DNA of 13,088 nt from CAYWVO01 sp964461835 (GTDB lineage: Bacteria > Zixibacteria > MSB-5A5 > WJJR01 > JAJRUJ01), in assembly GCA_964461835.1 (NCBI GenBank), contig CAYWVO010000064.1, positions 1-13,088 on the forward strand, given 5' to 3'. The notes below the pieces were generated by a model. The model did no database searches. It was not told the DNA's origin and saw only the letters and a program-made list of their open reading frames with translations. The translations under genes and the position numbers were made by a program. Below, in pieces: positions 1 through 7,307 of the stretch (position 1 is the first letter of the stretch; each line of letters begins with the position of its first letter).

Positions 1-191
1 TATGGACCACCGCCACTTATACGATTCGCCGCTCCGAGTTACCGGACAGCACTGAAGACAGCATCAGGTAAAAGGTCAACATCGATCGCAACAAGATGAT
101 GCCCGAGGATCAGATGGCGTTGAAAAGTCATTGCTCTCGGCTCTCTGGTAGGCTCTTGGGTCTCTATTGATATCGGCGGAGATTCGCAGCT
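1..191. other. Upstream flank without a complete gene
   Basis: No complete gene is visible here on either strand. In the third forward frame an open stretch runs from the window edge to a TAA at 69-71 and would encode about 22 residues ending in DSIR; it could be the C-terminus of an upstream gene, but nothing in it is diagnostic. The remaining 120 bases look like an intergenic leader for the sulfotransferase gene. I see no convincing -35/-10 pair. The only clear signal is a GGAG at 178-181, ten bases before the ATG at 192. Confidence 0.4.
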
Positions 192-1055
192 ATGGAAAGA
201 AGCAGTCCCATAATTATTATCGGTGCAGCGCGGTCAGGCACAAACATGTTGCGAGATGTCCTTTCGCAGATCCCCGGGGTGACTACTTGGCCTTGCGACG
301 AGATAAATGCCATTTGGAAACATGGCAACCGGCATGTCAATCATGATGAACTGGACCCTAGTTTGGCCCGACCCGATGTGATCTCCTTTATCCGACGGAA
401 GTTCAAGCAACAGTTAATGCGCTCGAATGGAGAAACAGTCGTGGAAAAGACTTGTGCGAATTCCTTGAGAGTTCCCTTCGTTAACGAGGTATTTCCTGAA
501 GCTCGCTATGTTTTAATTGTCCGTGATGGCCTAGATGCGGCCGTTTCGGCAATGAAACGGTGGAGAGGGGGTGTCAATCTTTCGTATACGGTGAGAAAGG
601 CGCGGTTTGTGCCTTTGGGGGACCTCCCTGGCCATGCAGTGGCTTGGTTGGGAAATCGATTGAAACAGGTTCGGTCCGAGGATGATGTATTGTCCACGTG
701 GGGCCCTAGGCCCCGAGGGATCGACCAATTTCTTCGATGGCATGGATTGGCGGCGACCTGTGCCATGCAATGGAGTGTTTCCGTTACCTTGGCGGATAGG
801 GCATTGAGCGAGGTGCCCGCTGGACGGAGAATCTTTGTAAACTATGAAGATTTTGTGCAGCAGCCATTGCACCACATTTCGGAAATCACAACTCGGTTCG
901 GGATCTCCGTCAAGCACGCGATTATGCAAGATGCCGTTCAATCTGTATCAACGTCGAGTATTGGACGCGGCAGGCGAACTGCACCTGCCGGTTTGTTGAA
1001 TGAAATGAGGCCGTACCTTCTGGAAACGCTCCGCTCATTTGGCTATGAGGAGTGA
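192..1055 (+). CDS. Sulfotransferase family protein (Sulfotransfer_3-like)
   Basis: Predicted cytoplasmic enzyme of 287 residues that transfers sulfate from PAPS to a hydroxyl or amino group of an acceptor, here most likely a sugar of the polysaccharide made by this locus. The N-terminus shows the 5'-phosphosulfate-binding loop (IIIIGAARSGTNML, residues 7-20). An EKT motif lies at 85-87 and the 3'-phosphate-binding strand and helix (RYVLIVRDGLDAAVSA) starts near residue 105. No signal peptide or membrane segment is seen. A longer, less typical stretch at about 125-185 separates the PAPS motifs from the C-terminal half. The ATG at 192 has a GGAG ten bases upstream. The stop overlaps the start of the phosphoglycosyl transferase gene, so the two are probably translationally coupled. 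The acceptor cannot be read from sequence. It is only distantly similar to the second sulfotransferase at 3835. The family call is firm and the substrate is inference. Confidence 0.88.
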   Translation: MERSSPIIIIGAARSGTNMLRDVLSQIPGVTTWPCDEINAIWKHGNRHVNHDELDPSLARPDVISFIRRKFKQQLMRSNGETVVEKTCANSLRVPFVNEVFPEARYVLIVRDGLDAAVSAMKRWRGGVNLSYTVRKARFVPLGDLPGHAVAWLGNRLKQVRSEDDVLSTWGPRPRGIDQFLRWHGLAATCAMQWSVSVTLADRALSEVPAGRRIFVNYEDFVQQPLHHISEITTRFGISVKHAIMQDAVQSVSTSSIGRGRRTAPAGLLNEMRPYLLETLRSFGYEE

Positions 1056-1710
1056 CCCGATTGGCCCATTGGCCCGAATGGCCAAACGCTCATTCGACTT
1101 GCTTATTGCTGGATTGTTGTTGATTCTATTGGGGTGGCTAATCCTATTGGCGGCGGTTTTTGCTGCAGTGTCAACAGGATCTTCAGGTTTCTTCTTTCAG
1201 GAAAGAGTTGGCCGGTACGGCAAGCGATTTCGCTTGGTCAAGATCAAGACCATGAAAGATAATCCGGATCACCGGACTTCGGTAACCGTGAAAGGCGATC
1301 CACGAATCACTCGGACCGGAGCTCTGCTGAGAAAACTCAAGATCGACGAACTACCTCAATTGTGGAACGTGCTTGTTGGGCATATGAGTTTGGTGGGTCC
1401 ACGACCCGATGTTCCCGGTTTCGTAGATGAATTGAAGGGACACGACCGTGTGCTGCTGCACGTGCGGCCGGGTTTGACGGGCCCAGCCAGTTTGGTTTTC
1501 CGGAATGAGGAAGCACTGCTGGCCAACGCAAATGACCCTGAACAGTTCAATCAGGAAGTACTGTTCCCTCTCAAGGTGGCTATCAACCGTCGTTACCTGG
1601 AAGAATATTCGATTTGGCGGGATCTAAAATACATTATATTAACAGCGATTCGCCTCCCCTTGAGTTTGGACGACGTTGGCATCAACGGCGATTCGCTGCC
1701 ACGTAGTTAG
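1045..1710 (+). CDS. Undecaprenyl-phosphate sugar phosphotransferase (small monotopic, PglC/EpsL/WcaJ-C type)
   Basis: Predicted initiating enzyme: it moves a sugar 1-phosphate from a nucleotide sugar to undecaprenyl phosphate at the inner face of the cytoplasmic membrane. The protein is about 221 residues, the size of the minimal catalytic domain without the extra membrane region of large WbaP/WcaJ proteins. It shows the basic KRSFDLL entry, one hydrophobic segment (about residues 19-42), the FFFQERVGRYGK block, the catalytic Asp-Glu pair in KIDELPQLWN (gac at 1345, gaa at 1348) and the SLVGPRPDVP motif. The small type is typical of sugars such as bacillosamine derivatives or galactose; the EpsN-like aminotransferase in this operon fits the former, but that is inference. 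The start is uncertain. I chose the ATG at 1045, which overlaps the previous gene by 11 bases; a TTG at 1039 and an ATG at 1078 are in frame. None has a good Shine-Dalgarno sequence. Confidence 0.9.
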   Translation: MRSDPIGPLARMAKRSFDLLIAGLLLILLGWLILLAAVFAAVSTGSSGFFFQERVGRYGKRFRLVKIKTMKDNPDHRTSVTVKGDPRITRTGALLRKLKIDELPQLWNVLVGHMSLVGPRPDVPGFVDELKGHDRVLLHVRPGLTGPASLVFRNEEALLANANDPEQFNQEVLFPLKVAINRRYLEEYSIWRDLKYIILTAIRLPLSLDDVGINGDSLPRS

Positions 1711-1780
1711 TACCTACCCAGAATCGCGCCTGCGTGTTACGCGGTGTGAGTGCACGAAATATGTTTGTCGACCATACACG

Positions 1781-1785
1781 GGAGA
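1781..1785 (+). promoter_or_regulatory. Ribosome binding site deciding the dehydrogenase start
   Basis: GGAGA sits six bases before the ATG at 1792. It favours that ATG over the upstream in-frame GTG at 1750, which would add 14 residues and has no comparable site. Confidence 0.6.
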
Positions 1786-1791
1786 ATATTG

Positions 1792-2796
1792 ATGCATTAT
1801 CGACGGGCGGTCATACGAGATCAAGGAGAGGTGACCATTGAAGATGGTCAACTGATGGATCAAATACCTGACGGCGGGGTGGTTGCTCGAGCTCTAACGA
1901 CTGCTATCAGTGCGGGGACGGAACGTATGTGGTACAGGGGAGAAGCGCCGGCCCTAAAAAGTGGCCGACGATCGTACCCCTATTTCCCAGGGTATTCTTT
2001 TTACGGGGAGATTGTGGCGGCTGGCGAGGGGGCGCGAGCAGGTGTTGGAGAAAGAGTTTTTGCGATGGCTTCGCACGCTAGCCACGTCTTATTGGAGGAG
2101 GATGACTACTGGCTAACAGTGCCGGATACCCTGAACCCTGAGGATGCCGTAGGTATCTCCCTCACTGGAACGGGCGTGCACGCCACACACAGGGGTGGGC
2201 CGGAATTGGGAGCAACTGTCGTGGTGATAGGGCTGGGTGTCGTAGGAATCTTACTGGCGCAGACCGTGCGCGCGGCAGGTGCCGCTACGGTAATTGGCGT
2301 CTCTTCTTCAGCTCTGAAACGCAACTTGCTATGTGAGTTGGGTTTCGAAAATACTGTAGCGAAGGGGTCTGGGAGCGAAAGAGACTTGATCAGTGCATTA
2401 ACTGAGGGAAGAGGGGCTGACGTCGTTTTCGAGTGTACAGGGAGGTCTTCAGATGTTGAGCTCGCTTGTCAGTTAATACGATCGAAAGGGAGGCTAGTTT
2501 CCGTGGGAATGCACCTTGAGCCATTCAGAGTTTCCGGGGAAGCGATGTTCGCAAAGGAGCTAACAATCTTGGGTTCTCGATCGGCGGGAGACCATGCTGA
2601 GGGCGAAAACAACAGGTTTTCTCGGCGGGCCGTGATTGCGGAAGCTGCACGACTGATTTCAGACGGCCAAGTGGTGAGTTCCGATCTTACGACGCACCGG
2701 TTCCCCTACGAAGACATTAAGAAAGCATATGACCTTGTCAACGGGCAAGGGGATCACGCTGAATACCTTCAAGTAACGCTAGAATGGGATGGCTGA
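1792..2796 (+). CDS. Zinc-less medium-chain dehydrogenase (alcohol dehydrogenase-like, 'SAGTER' type)
   Basis: Predicted NAD(P)-dependent oxidoreductase of 334 residues, probably acting on a sugar or sugar nucleotide. A GroES-like N-terminal half is followed by a Rossmann fold with the dinucleotide motif VVVIGLGVVG and a downstream FECTG strand. The position that normally carries the catalytic zinc cysteine (GxCxTD) reads AISAGTER, and the four-cysteine structural zinc loop is absent, so zinc-dependent alcohol chemistry is unlikely. The same SAGTE signature occurs, from memory, in BchC-like proteins and in the N-terminal half of two-domain oxidoreductases of exopolysaccharide clusters. It follows the phosphoglycosyl transferase after 81 bases and overlaps the Gfo/Idh/MocA gene by 8 bases, which suggests the two proteins work as a pair. 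ATG 1792 was chosen because GGAGA precedes it; GTG 1750 is the alternative. Fold assignment is firm, substrate unknown. Confidence 0.85.
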   Translation: MHYRRAVIRDQGEVTIEDGQLMDQIPDGGVVARALTTAISAGTERMWYRGEAPALKSGRRSYPYFPGYSFYGEIVAAGEGARAGVGERVFAMASHASHVLLEEDDYWLTVPDTLNPEDAVGISLTGTGVHATHRGGPELGATVVVIGLGVVGILLAQTVRAAGAATVIGVSSSALKRNLLCELGFENTVAKGSGSERDLISALTEGRGADVVFECTGRSSDVELACQLIRSKGRLVSVGMHLEPFRVSGEAMFAKELTILGSRSAGDHAEGENNRFSRRAVIAEAARLISDGQVVSSDLTTHRFPYEDIKKAYDLVNGQGDHAEYLQVTLEWDG

Positions 2797-3838
2797 CGTG
2801 AATCAGATTGGAGTCATTGGCTGTGGCAAGATGGCTCGTAGACACTTGAAAGCCATGGTCCAGCTAGATATGGCTGACAGGTTTTTCCTTTACGACACGT
2901 CCTTCGCACGAGCGCAGGAATTGGCGGCAGATTTTGAGCCCAGGGCCGAGGCAGCCAAAACACTAGATCACGTTCTTGATAGCGAAGACATCAACGGCGT
3001 TCTAGTCTTGACACCCACACCTTCCCATGCTGATCTCGTCATCGGTTCTTTGAATGCTGGGAACGTTGTCTTTTGTGAAAAACCGCTGGCTTTGAGTGAA
3101 CTCGAAGTTCAACGAATCGCATCGGCCGAAGTTGAGGCTCAAAGGGTCTTTGGGAATACAGAGACGGGCACAGCGCCTTCCCGGTTGATGGTTGGATACA
3201 TCTACCGGTATATGCCCAATATGCAGGACGCCAAACAGATAATCGACAGTGAGGCGCTGGGAGATTTACATACAGCGTTCTTTCGTTTAGGTGGCCGCGG
3301 GGGCGCTGCTGAATGGAAGCACAGAAGGGGATCGGGTGGTGGCGCTTTGTTGGAAATGTCGGTACATCAGTTGGATATGGCGCAGTGGCTTTTTGGGGAC
3401 ATTTCGCTGGAAGCGGTATTGGAGCACAAGTTGGTGATGCCAACCCGGTTGATCGGGACGCATCGAGTGGAGGCGGACGCTGAAGATCTCGTATTGATGC
3501 GCATTCAGGGTGCGAATCGTGTCCTTATTCTGTTACAGAGTGACCTGATTACACCGAGGTTCATGCAATGGATAGAGATCCAGGGAGACAACGGGGCTTT
3601 GTTTTGTAGTATTTTGGATCATTTGCCGTCTTTCGTCGATCTGTTTGAGGGGCGCCATGGTTTGAACGCCGGCCGAACGACGATTCAAGCCAAAGAAAGC
3701 GCCCAACGCGAAACGCCGCATGTGCGGCAAATGCGTGATTTTGCCAGGCTTTTGCGAGGGGAACACGTGAAGGTGCCGTCTTCCAATGGCTCTTTGGCGA
3801 TAGCGCGGATGGTCGATTCCATTCGCCAAATATTATGA
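2789..3838 (+). CDS. Gfo/Idh/MocA family oxidoreductase
   Basis: Predicted NAD(P)-dependent sugar oxidoreductase of 349 residues, the usual size for the family. The N-terminal Rossmann fold begins with IGVIGCGKMARRH (residues 7-19). The VLTPTPSHAD strand and the characteristic FCEKPLA motif, whose lysine is the family's conserved catalytic or cofactor-binding residue, follow near residues 75-100. The C-terminal half carries GGGALLEMSVHQLDMAQWLFG, with the expected histidine and aspartate of the HxxD active-site motif. The start overlaps the dehydrogenase gene by 8 bases and the stop overlaps the next gene by ATGA, so expression is likely coupled on both sides. Family members in polysaccharide loci usually oxidise or reduce a UDP-sugar C3 or similar position. 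Here the substrate is not readable, but pairing with the preceding dehydrogenase suggests they act on one intermediate. Confidence 0.9.
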   Translation: MADVNQIGVIGCGKMARRHLKAMVQLDMADRFFLYDTSFARAQELAADFEPRAEAAKTLDHVLDSEDINGVLVLTPTPSHADLVIGSLNAGNVVFCEKPLALSELEVQRIASAEVEAQRVFGNTETGTAPSRLMVGYIYRYMPNMQDAKQIIDSEALGDLHTAFFRLGGRGGAAEWKHRRGSGGGALLEMSVHQLDMAQWLFGDISLEAVLEHKLVMPTRLIGTHRVEADAEDLVLMRIQGANRVLILLQSDLITPRFMQWIEIQGDNGALFCSILDHLPSFVDLFEGRHGLNAGRTTIQAKESAQRETPHVRQMRDFARLLRGEHVKVPSSNGSLAIARMVDSIRQIL

Positions 3839-4719
3839 GAATGATCGATCCACGCTTGCCCAATTTCTTCATATTGGGCGCAGCGAAAGCTGGCACTACA
3901 ACTTTGTATGGGCATCTTAAAGGACACCCTGAGGTATTCCTGTCTCAGGTGAAAGAGCCGCATTTCTTTGACAACGATGCCGAATACAGAAGGGGATATC
4001 AATACTACGCAGATACATACTTTACACAGTCAGAGAGTTATTCTTTGAGGGGGGAAGCCACGCCTGCATATCTCAGGTTGCCAAGGAAAGTGGCGCCCCG
4101 AATACGTAATTGCTGCGGGGACAAGGTCAAGTTCTTGGTATTGCTCCGCGATCCTGTTCAACGCGCGCTTTCTCACTATCGGCACAGGGTCAAGTTTGCC
4201 CGGGAATCCGCGTCTTTTGAAAAAGCCATCAGATTGGAGCGCGAACGACTCGGAGTGAACCCGGGTGAGTGGGTAGGCTACTACTCGGACGGTCTCTACG
4301 GGGCGCAACTGGTCGATTGGTTTGACGAGTTCGAGCAAGAGCAATTCTGCTTGGTGTTGACTGAGGAATTGAGAAAAGATCCTGTTGCGACGTTGAAGCG
4401 TGTGACGGATTTTCTCGGGGTTAGACCTCTCCCTGAAGTACAAAGACTCCGTAGTAATGTCGGGGCTGCTCCGCGTGCCCCGAACATCCTAAAGGTCTTG
4501 TTCAAGTGGTCGGGTTCTCGGGCATGGCTGAAGCGGTCCGTGAATAGATCCCGGTACCGACGGTTGGCAAATATGGTTCTCGGGCTGTTCACAAAACCAT
4601 TCGGTGATGTTCCCACCATACCAGAGCATTTCCAAACAGAACTCCGCTCACGGTATCGGCGGGACATCGAACTATTGGAGAAGCTCACAGATCTGGACTT
4701 GTCACACTGGCGCACTTGA
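3835..4719 (+). CDS. Sulfotransferase domain protein (heparan sulfotransferase-like, Sulfotransfer_1)
   Basis: Predicted soluble PAPS-dependent carbohydrate sulfotransferase of 294 residues. It shows the 5'-phosphosulfate loop FFILGAAKAGTTTLYGHL (residues 11-28), the following KEPHFFD block (40-46) that resembles heparan sulfate sulfotransferases, the RGEATPAYL block (72-80) and the 3'-phosphate motif KFLVLLRDPVQRALSHYRH (about 99-117). The lysine in AKAGTTT corresponds to the PAPS-contacting, catalytic loop lysine of this family. No signal peptide or membrane span is seen, so sulfation should happen on the cytoplasmic side before flipping. The gene starts with an ATGA overlap with the oxidoreductase gene; a second in-frame ATG lies two codons later. 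It ends 27 bases before the flippase gene. It belongs to a different subfamily from the sulfotransferase at 192, so the two probably sulfate different sugars or positions. Acceptor is inference. Confidence 0.9.
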   Translation: MRMIDPRLPNFFILGAAKAGTTTLYGHLKGHPEVFLSQVKEPHFFDNDAEYRRGYQYYADTYFTQSESYSLRGEATPAYLRLPRKVAPRIRNCCGDKVKFLVLLRDPVQRALSHYRHRVKFARESASFEKAIRLERERLGVNPGEWVGYYSDGLYGAQLVDWFDEFEQEQFCLVLTEELRKDPVATLKRVTDFLGVRPLPEVQRLRSNVGAAPRAPNILKVLFKWSGSRAWLKRSVNRSRYRRLANMVLGLFTKPFGDVPTIPEHFQTELRSRYRRDIELLEKLTDLDLSHWRT

Positions 4720-4746
4720 GTTTGCGTTAGAATGGGGACGTTCTAA

Positions 4747-6081
4747 GTGCCCTTTTTTTCAGGTGCCAGGGCGGCGTTGCGGCAGGTGTTCCGAAAAGGA
4801 AGCCTCAAGCGGAACGTCGCCCTGGTGGCCGGCGGCAACGCCGCCAACTATGCGGGCCGTTTCATCGTACTGGCTCTCTTAGCACGCGTTATGGGACCAG
4901 ACCGGTTCGGTGTTTTCTCGGTTGCATACGCGTCATTGTACATTGCAAGGTTCATGGTCGGTCTGGGACTTCAAGTGGGTGCGGTGCGCCACGCGACACC
5001 ACAATACCAGGCTGACGGCGATAACCTTGCTGGAGATTTTTTTTTTCGTACCCTGTTTGCTGTCCGGATTACGGTAGGCTCCGTGATAGTGCTCCTTGCC
5101 CTCGCTGGTGGAAGCTTGGTAGCGGAGATCGCAGTAGGCGCTGCGGATCGTGCTGACCTAGTTGTGGTAGTAGGCGCCGGTGGGGCGTTGTGGTCATTGG
5201 CCGATGTTCCATTGGCGATGTTTCAGGCCAAGGAACGATTCCGGTCCTACGCCATTATGAACGTATTCCAAGGCTTCGCACTCTTGGCCGGAGTGACTGC
5301 ACTCGTAGTGGGCGGTCAACCTACGATGGAAAGTGCTCTCTTGGTTGCGATAGGAGCTCCGCCGTTCGCTGCACTAGTGGTAATCCCCCTATGGGCAGGC
5401 CCGCTTGTCCGGGCCCGTGGACGGTATGGATTGGCCTTGCGGCAGATCTTTTCTGTTGGCAAGTGGGTAATGGTCAGCAACACTCTCACAACCTTCATGG
5501 GCCGGCTGCCTGTGATCATGCTGGGAGTCCTTTCCGCCTCGGCCCAAGTGGGATATTATAGTGCGGCCGCGAGTCTGTCAGCTGCCCTTGCCCTACTTGC
5601 CACGCCGATCTTCACAACCGTCTTTCCAAAAGTCCTTTCACTTGACTCCGTTTCACAACTACGCATCTTCATGAACCGCATGCGGAAGACGGTTTTTTGG
5701 GGTTCGTGCCTGCTTGTTCTGATTGGGGTAGTTGCGGTTCCACTAATACTGCCGGTGATATATGGAAAGGAATACGACTCCGCTATTGTTGCTGCGTTAA
5801 TTCTGTGGGGCGCCAATGTGATAAATATGAACTATTCCTTTCTTTCTCCAGTCTTCTACCGGTACGATCAACCGTGGATTGTTACGGCGGTCCAGGCTAC
5901 GAAACTCGTCGTGTTGTTGGGGGGATTCTATATTTTGATCCCGCGCGTCGGGGCAGTCGGCGCTGCAGCGGCTTTGCTAGTCACCCACGTCGTCGCTCTT
6001 ACTATGTATGAGCTCATAATGAGAATAATCATTAGGCAAGGTATGTCGCTACCGGGATCTGTAGAAGAATCGACGCCATGA
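4747..6081 (+). CDS. wzx: Wzx-type oligosaccharide flippase
   Basis: Predicted integral membrane protein of 444 residues that would move the lipid-linked repeat unit across the cytoplasmic membrane. The sequence is a series of about twelve to fourteen hydrophobic segments and has the N-terminal pattern of the polysaccharide-transport MATE/MVF-related family: SLKRNVALVAGGNAANYAGR, then LLARVMGPDRFGVFSVAYA, where a short loop (GPxxFG) follows the first helix. The start is a GTG at 4747 preceded by GGGG at 4734-4737; no closer ATG keeps the conserved N-terminus. The gene follows the second sulfotransferase after 27 bases and overlaps the next glycosyltransferase gene by ATGA. A run of ten T residues at 5037-5046 encodes DFFF and is a possible slippage site. 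Substrate specificity cannot be predicted. The family call is strong; the Wzx label is functional shorthand supported by the context. Confidence 0.88.
   Translation: MPFFSGARAALRQVFRKGSLKRNVALVAGGNAANYAGRFIVLALLARVMGPDRFGVFSVAYASLYIARFMVGLGLQVGAVRHATPQYQADGDNLAGDFFFRTLFAVRITVGSVIVLLALAGGSLVAEIAVGAADRADLVVVVGAGGALWSLADVPLAMFQAKERFRSYAIMNVFQGFALLAGVTALVVGGQPTMESALLVAIGAPPFAALVVIPLWAGPLVRARGRYGLALRQIFSVGKWVMVSNTLTTFMGRLPVIMLGVLSASAQVGYYSAAASLSAALALLATPIFTTVFPKVLSLDSVSQLRIFMNRMRKTVFWGSCLLVLIGVVAVPLILPVIYGKEYDSAIVAALILWGANVINMNYSFLSPVFYRYDQPWIVTAVQATKLVVLLGGFYILIPRVGAVGAAAALLVTHVVALTMYELIMRIIIRQGMSLPGSVEESTP
5037..5046 (+). repeat. Ten-T homopolymer inside the flippase gene
   Basis: A run of exactly ten T residues spans the gat ttt ttt ttt codons (Asp-Phe-Phe-Phe). 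Gain or loss of one T would truncate the flippase early. Runs this long are uncommon in coding sequence of balanced composition. Confidence 0.9.
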
Positions 6082-7307
6082 AATTAGGAAAGGCCGTGGT
6101 GTGGGTATTCCCGTACGAACTCACGGTGCTTAACCGTGCCGTCTACCAACGGCTTCTCTATTTTGCTCGGAGCCGTAGCGTCGTTTTGGTGACCCTGGAC
6201 GGCGCCGAGATAAGTCAAGAGATTCTGGGGGAAGTAGATGGAGTCGTACGTGTTCCGGGTGGAACGGGTGGTTTCTTCACAAAAAGGTTACGTTTTATCG
6301 CCGGTGCCATTTGGTATTTGCTTCGGCGGCATAGCCAAGTGGAATGGGTACATACCTTTGGGAATTTTTCGTTGCTATTGGGGGCGTATGCAAAGCAAGT
6401 CCTGGGTTGCTCATGGGTGGCAGACGTCCGCGACAGTCCGGAACGTCAATTCCGTTACATCGGTGGTGAAGGGCATACCGGCAACGTGTTTCGGGTGCTA
6501 TATCGAGTCCGGTTGGCGGCAACAAAGTGGATGCTGCGGCAAGCCGACGTCGTGATTGCTGAAGGAATGGAACCAACGGTCGGTCTACCTGCCCGGTTGG
6601 TTGGCGAATATCGGGTCCATCAGGAGCGAATGATCGTCGGTCCTAACGGTGCTTTGGTAGACTACACTGCCGATCACCGCGAGCGAGGGGACAATCATTC
6701 GCGTGAACATCGTTCTTTTCGGATAGCCTATTTGGGTACTATCCGGCGAGCTCGAGGTATCGAGGAATTGGTCCGGGCTGTCCATGCGCTTAGAGTCAGA
6801 TTTCCGCACGAGCAGGTGCAACTAAAGCTGATCGGTCCATACGCCAATCAAGGAGAACGGGAGCACTTCCGTCAGATCTTTGAAGGCGGGGGTGGCTTTT
6901 CGAAGTGGATAGAGGCAACAGGAAAGCTACCTCATTCCGCGGCCTTAACGACCGCAGCTAGTTGTGATGTAGGAACTTGTCTTTTGCCGTGGGGCATGAC
7001 GTTTGAGGAATCCTTTCCAATCAAAATGTTTGAGTACATGGCACTTGGATTGCCGATTGTAGCCAGTGATTTTCCGAGTATTCGCCAGGTTATCAATCAC
7101 GGGGAAAGTGGCCTCTTGGTGCCTGACCTGGGTGCGGGGACGATCGCATCCACCATTGGGACGCTCGTCACGGACTCCGCGAGGCGAGAGGCACTCGGAA
7201 CGGCCGCCCGAAAGCGTGTCGAAGCTTTTGACTGGGACAGCATAAATGGACGGATCTACCTGGAAACATGCCAGCAGCTGGAGGGCTCTATGAGCAGTTC
7301 ATCATGA
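6078..7307 (+). CDS. Glycosyltransferase family 4 (GT-B fold)
   Basis: Predicted cytoplasmic or membrane-associated transferase of 409 residues that adds one sugar from a nucleotide donor to the lipid-linked repeat unit. The N-terminal domain (about 1-200) includes the WVADVRDSPERQFRY segment typical of GT4 acceptor domains. The C-terminal Rossmann domain includes FRIAYLGTIRRARGIEELVRA (starting near residue 214) and the donor-binding ESFPIKMFEYMALGLPIVAS region, where the GT4 E-x7-E pattern is present. The gene starts in an ATGA overlap with the flippase gene and ends in a second ATGA overlap with the acyltransferase reading frame at 7304, a strong sign of a coupled operon. Donor and acceptor are not predictable. 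Confidence 0.88.
   Translation: MKLGKAVVWVFPYELTVLNRAVYQRLLYFARSRSVVLVTLDGAEISQEILGEVDGVVRVPGGTGGFFTKRLRFIAGAIWYLLRRHSQVEWVHTFGNFSLLLGAYAKQVLGCSWVADVRDSPERQFRYIGGEGHTGNVFRVLYRVRLAATKWMLRQADVVIAEGMEPTVGLPARLVGEYRVHQERMIVGPNGALVDYTADHRERGDNHSREHRSFRIAYLGTIRRARGIEELVRAVHALRVRFPHEQVQLKLIGPYANQGEREHFRQIFEGGGGFSKWIEATGKLPHSAALTTAASCDVGTCLLPWGMTFEESFPIKMFEYMALGLPIVASDFPSIRQVINHGESGLLVPDLGAGTIASTIGTLVTDSARREALGTAARKRVEAFDWDSINGRIYLETCQQLEGSMSSSS

Noticed and set aside
115..135. Sigma-54-like promoter upstream of the first sulfotransferase
   Set aside because: A GG and a GC are present but are 15 bases apart rather than 10, so the -24/-12 geometry fails.
531..941. Reverse-strand frames such as this one opposite the first sulfotransferase
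   Set aside because: All sizeable minus-strand frames lie opposite strongly supported plus-strand genes and show no domain or start-site signal.
1730..1744. Small hairpin (about 6 pairs, GTT loop) between the phosphoglycosyl transferase and dehydrogenase genes as a terminator
   Set aside because: The stem is short, contains a G-T pair and is not followed by a T run; the flanking genes look co-transcribed.
4604..4882. A 92-codon forward frame across the sulfotransferase/flippase junction
   Set aside because: It overlaps two well-supported genes in another frame, and its translation is rich in Trp, Cys and Ser with no family pattern.
5190..5561. A 123-codon forward frame inside the flippase gene
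   Set aside because: It lies wholly inside the flippase gene and has no recognisable domain, while the flippase frame is continuous and hydrophobic throughout.
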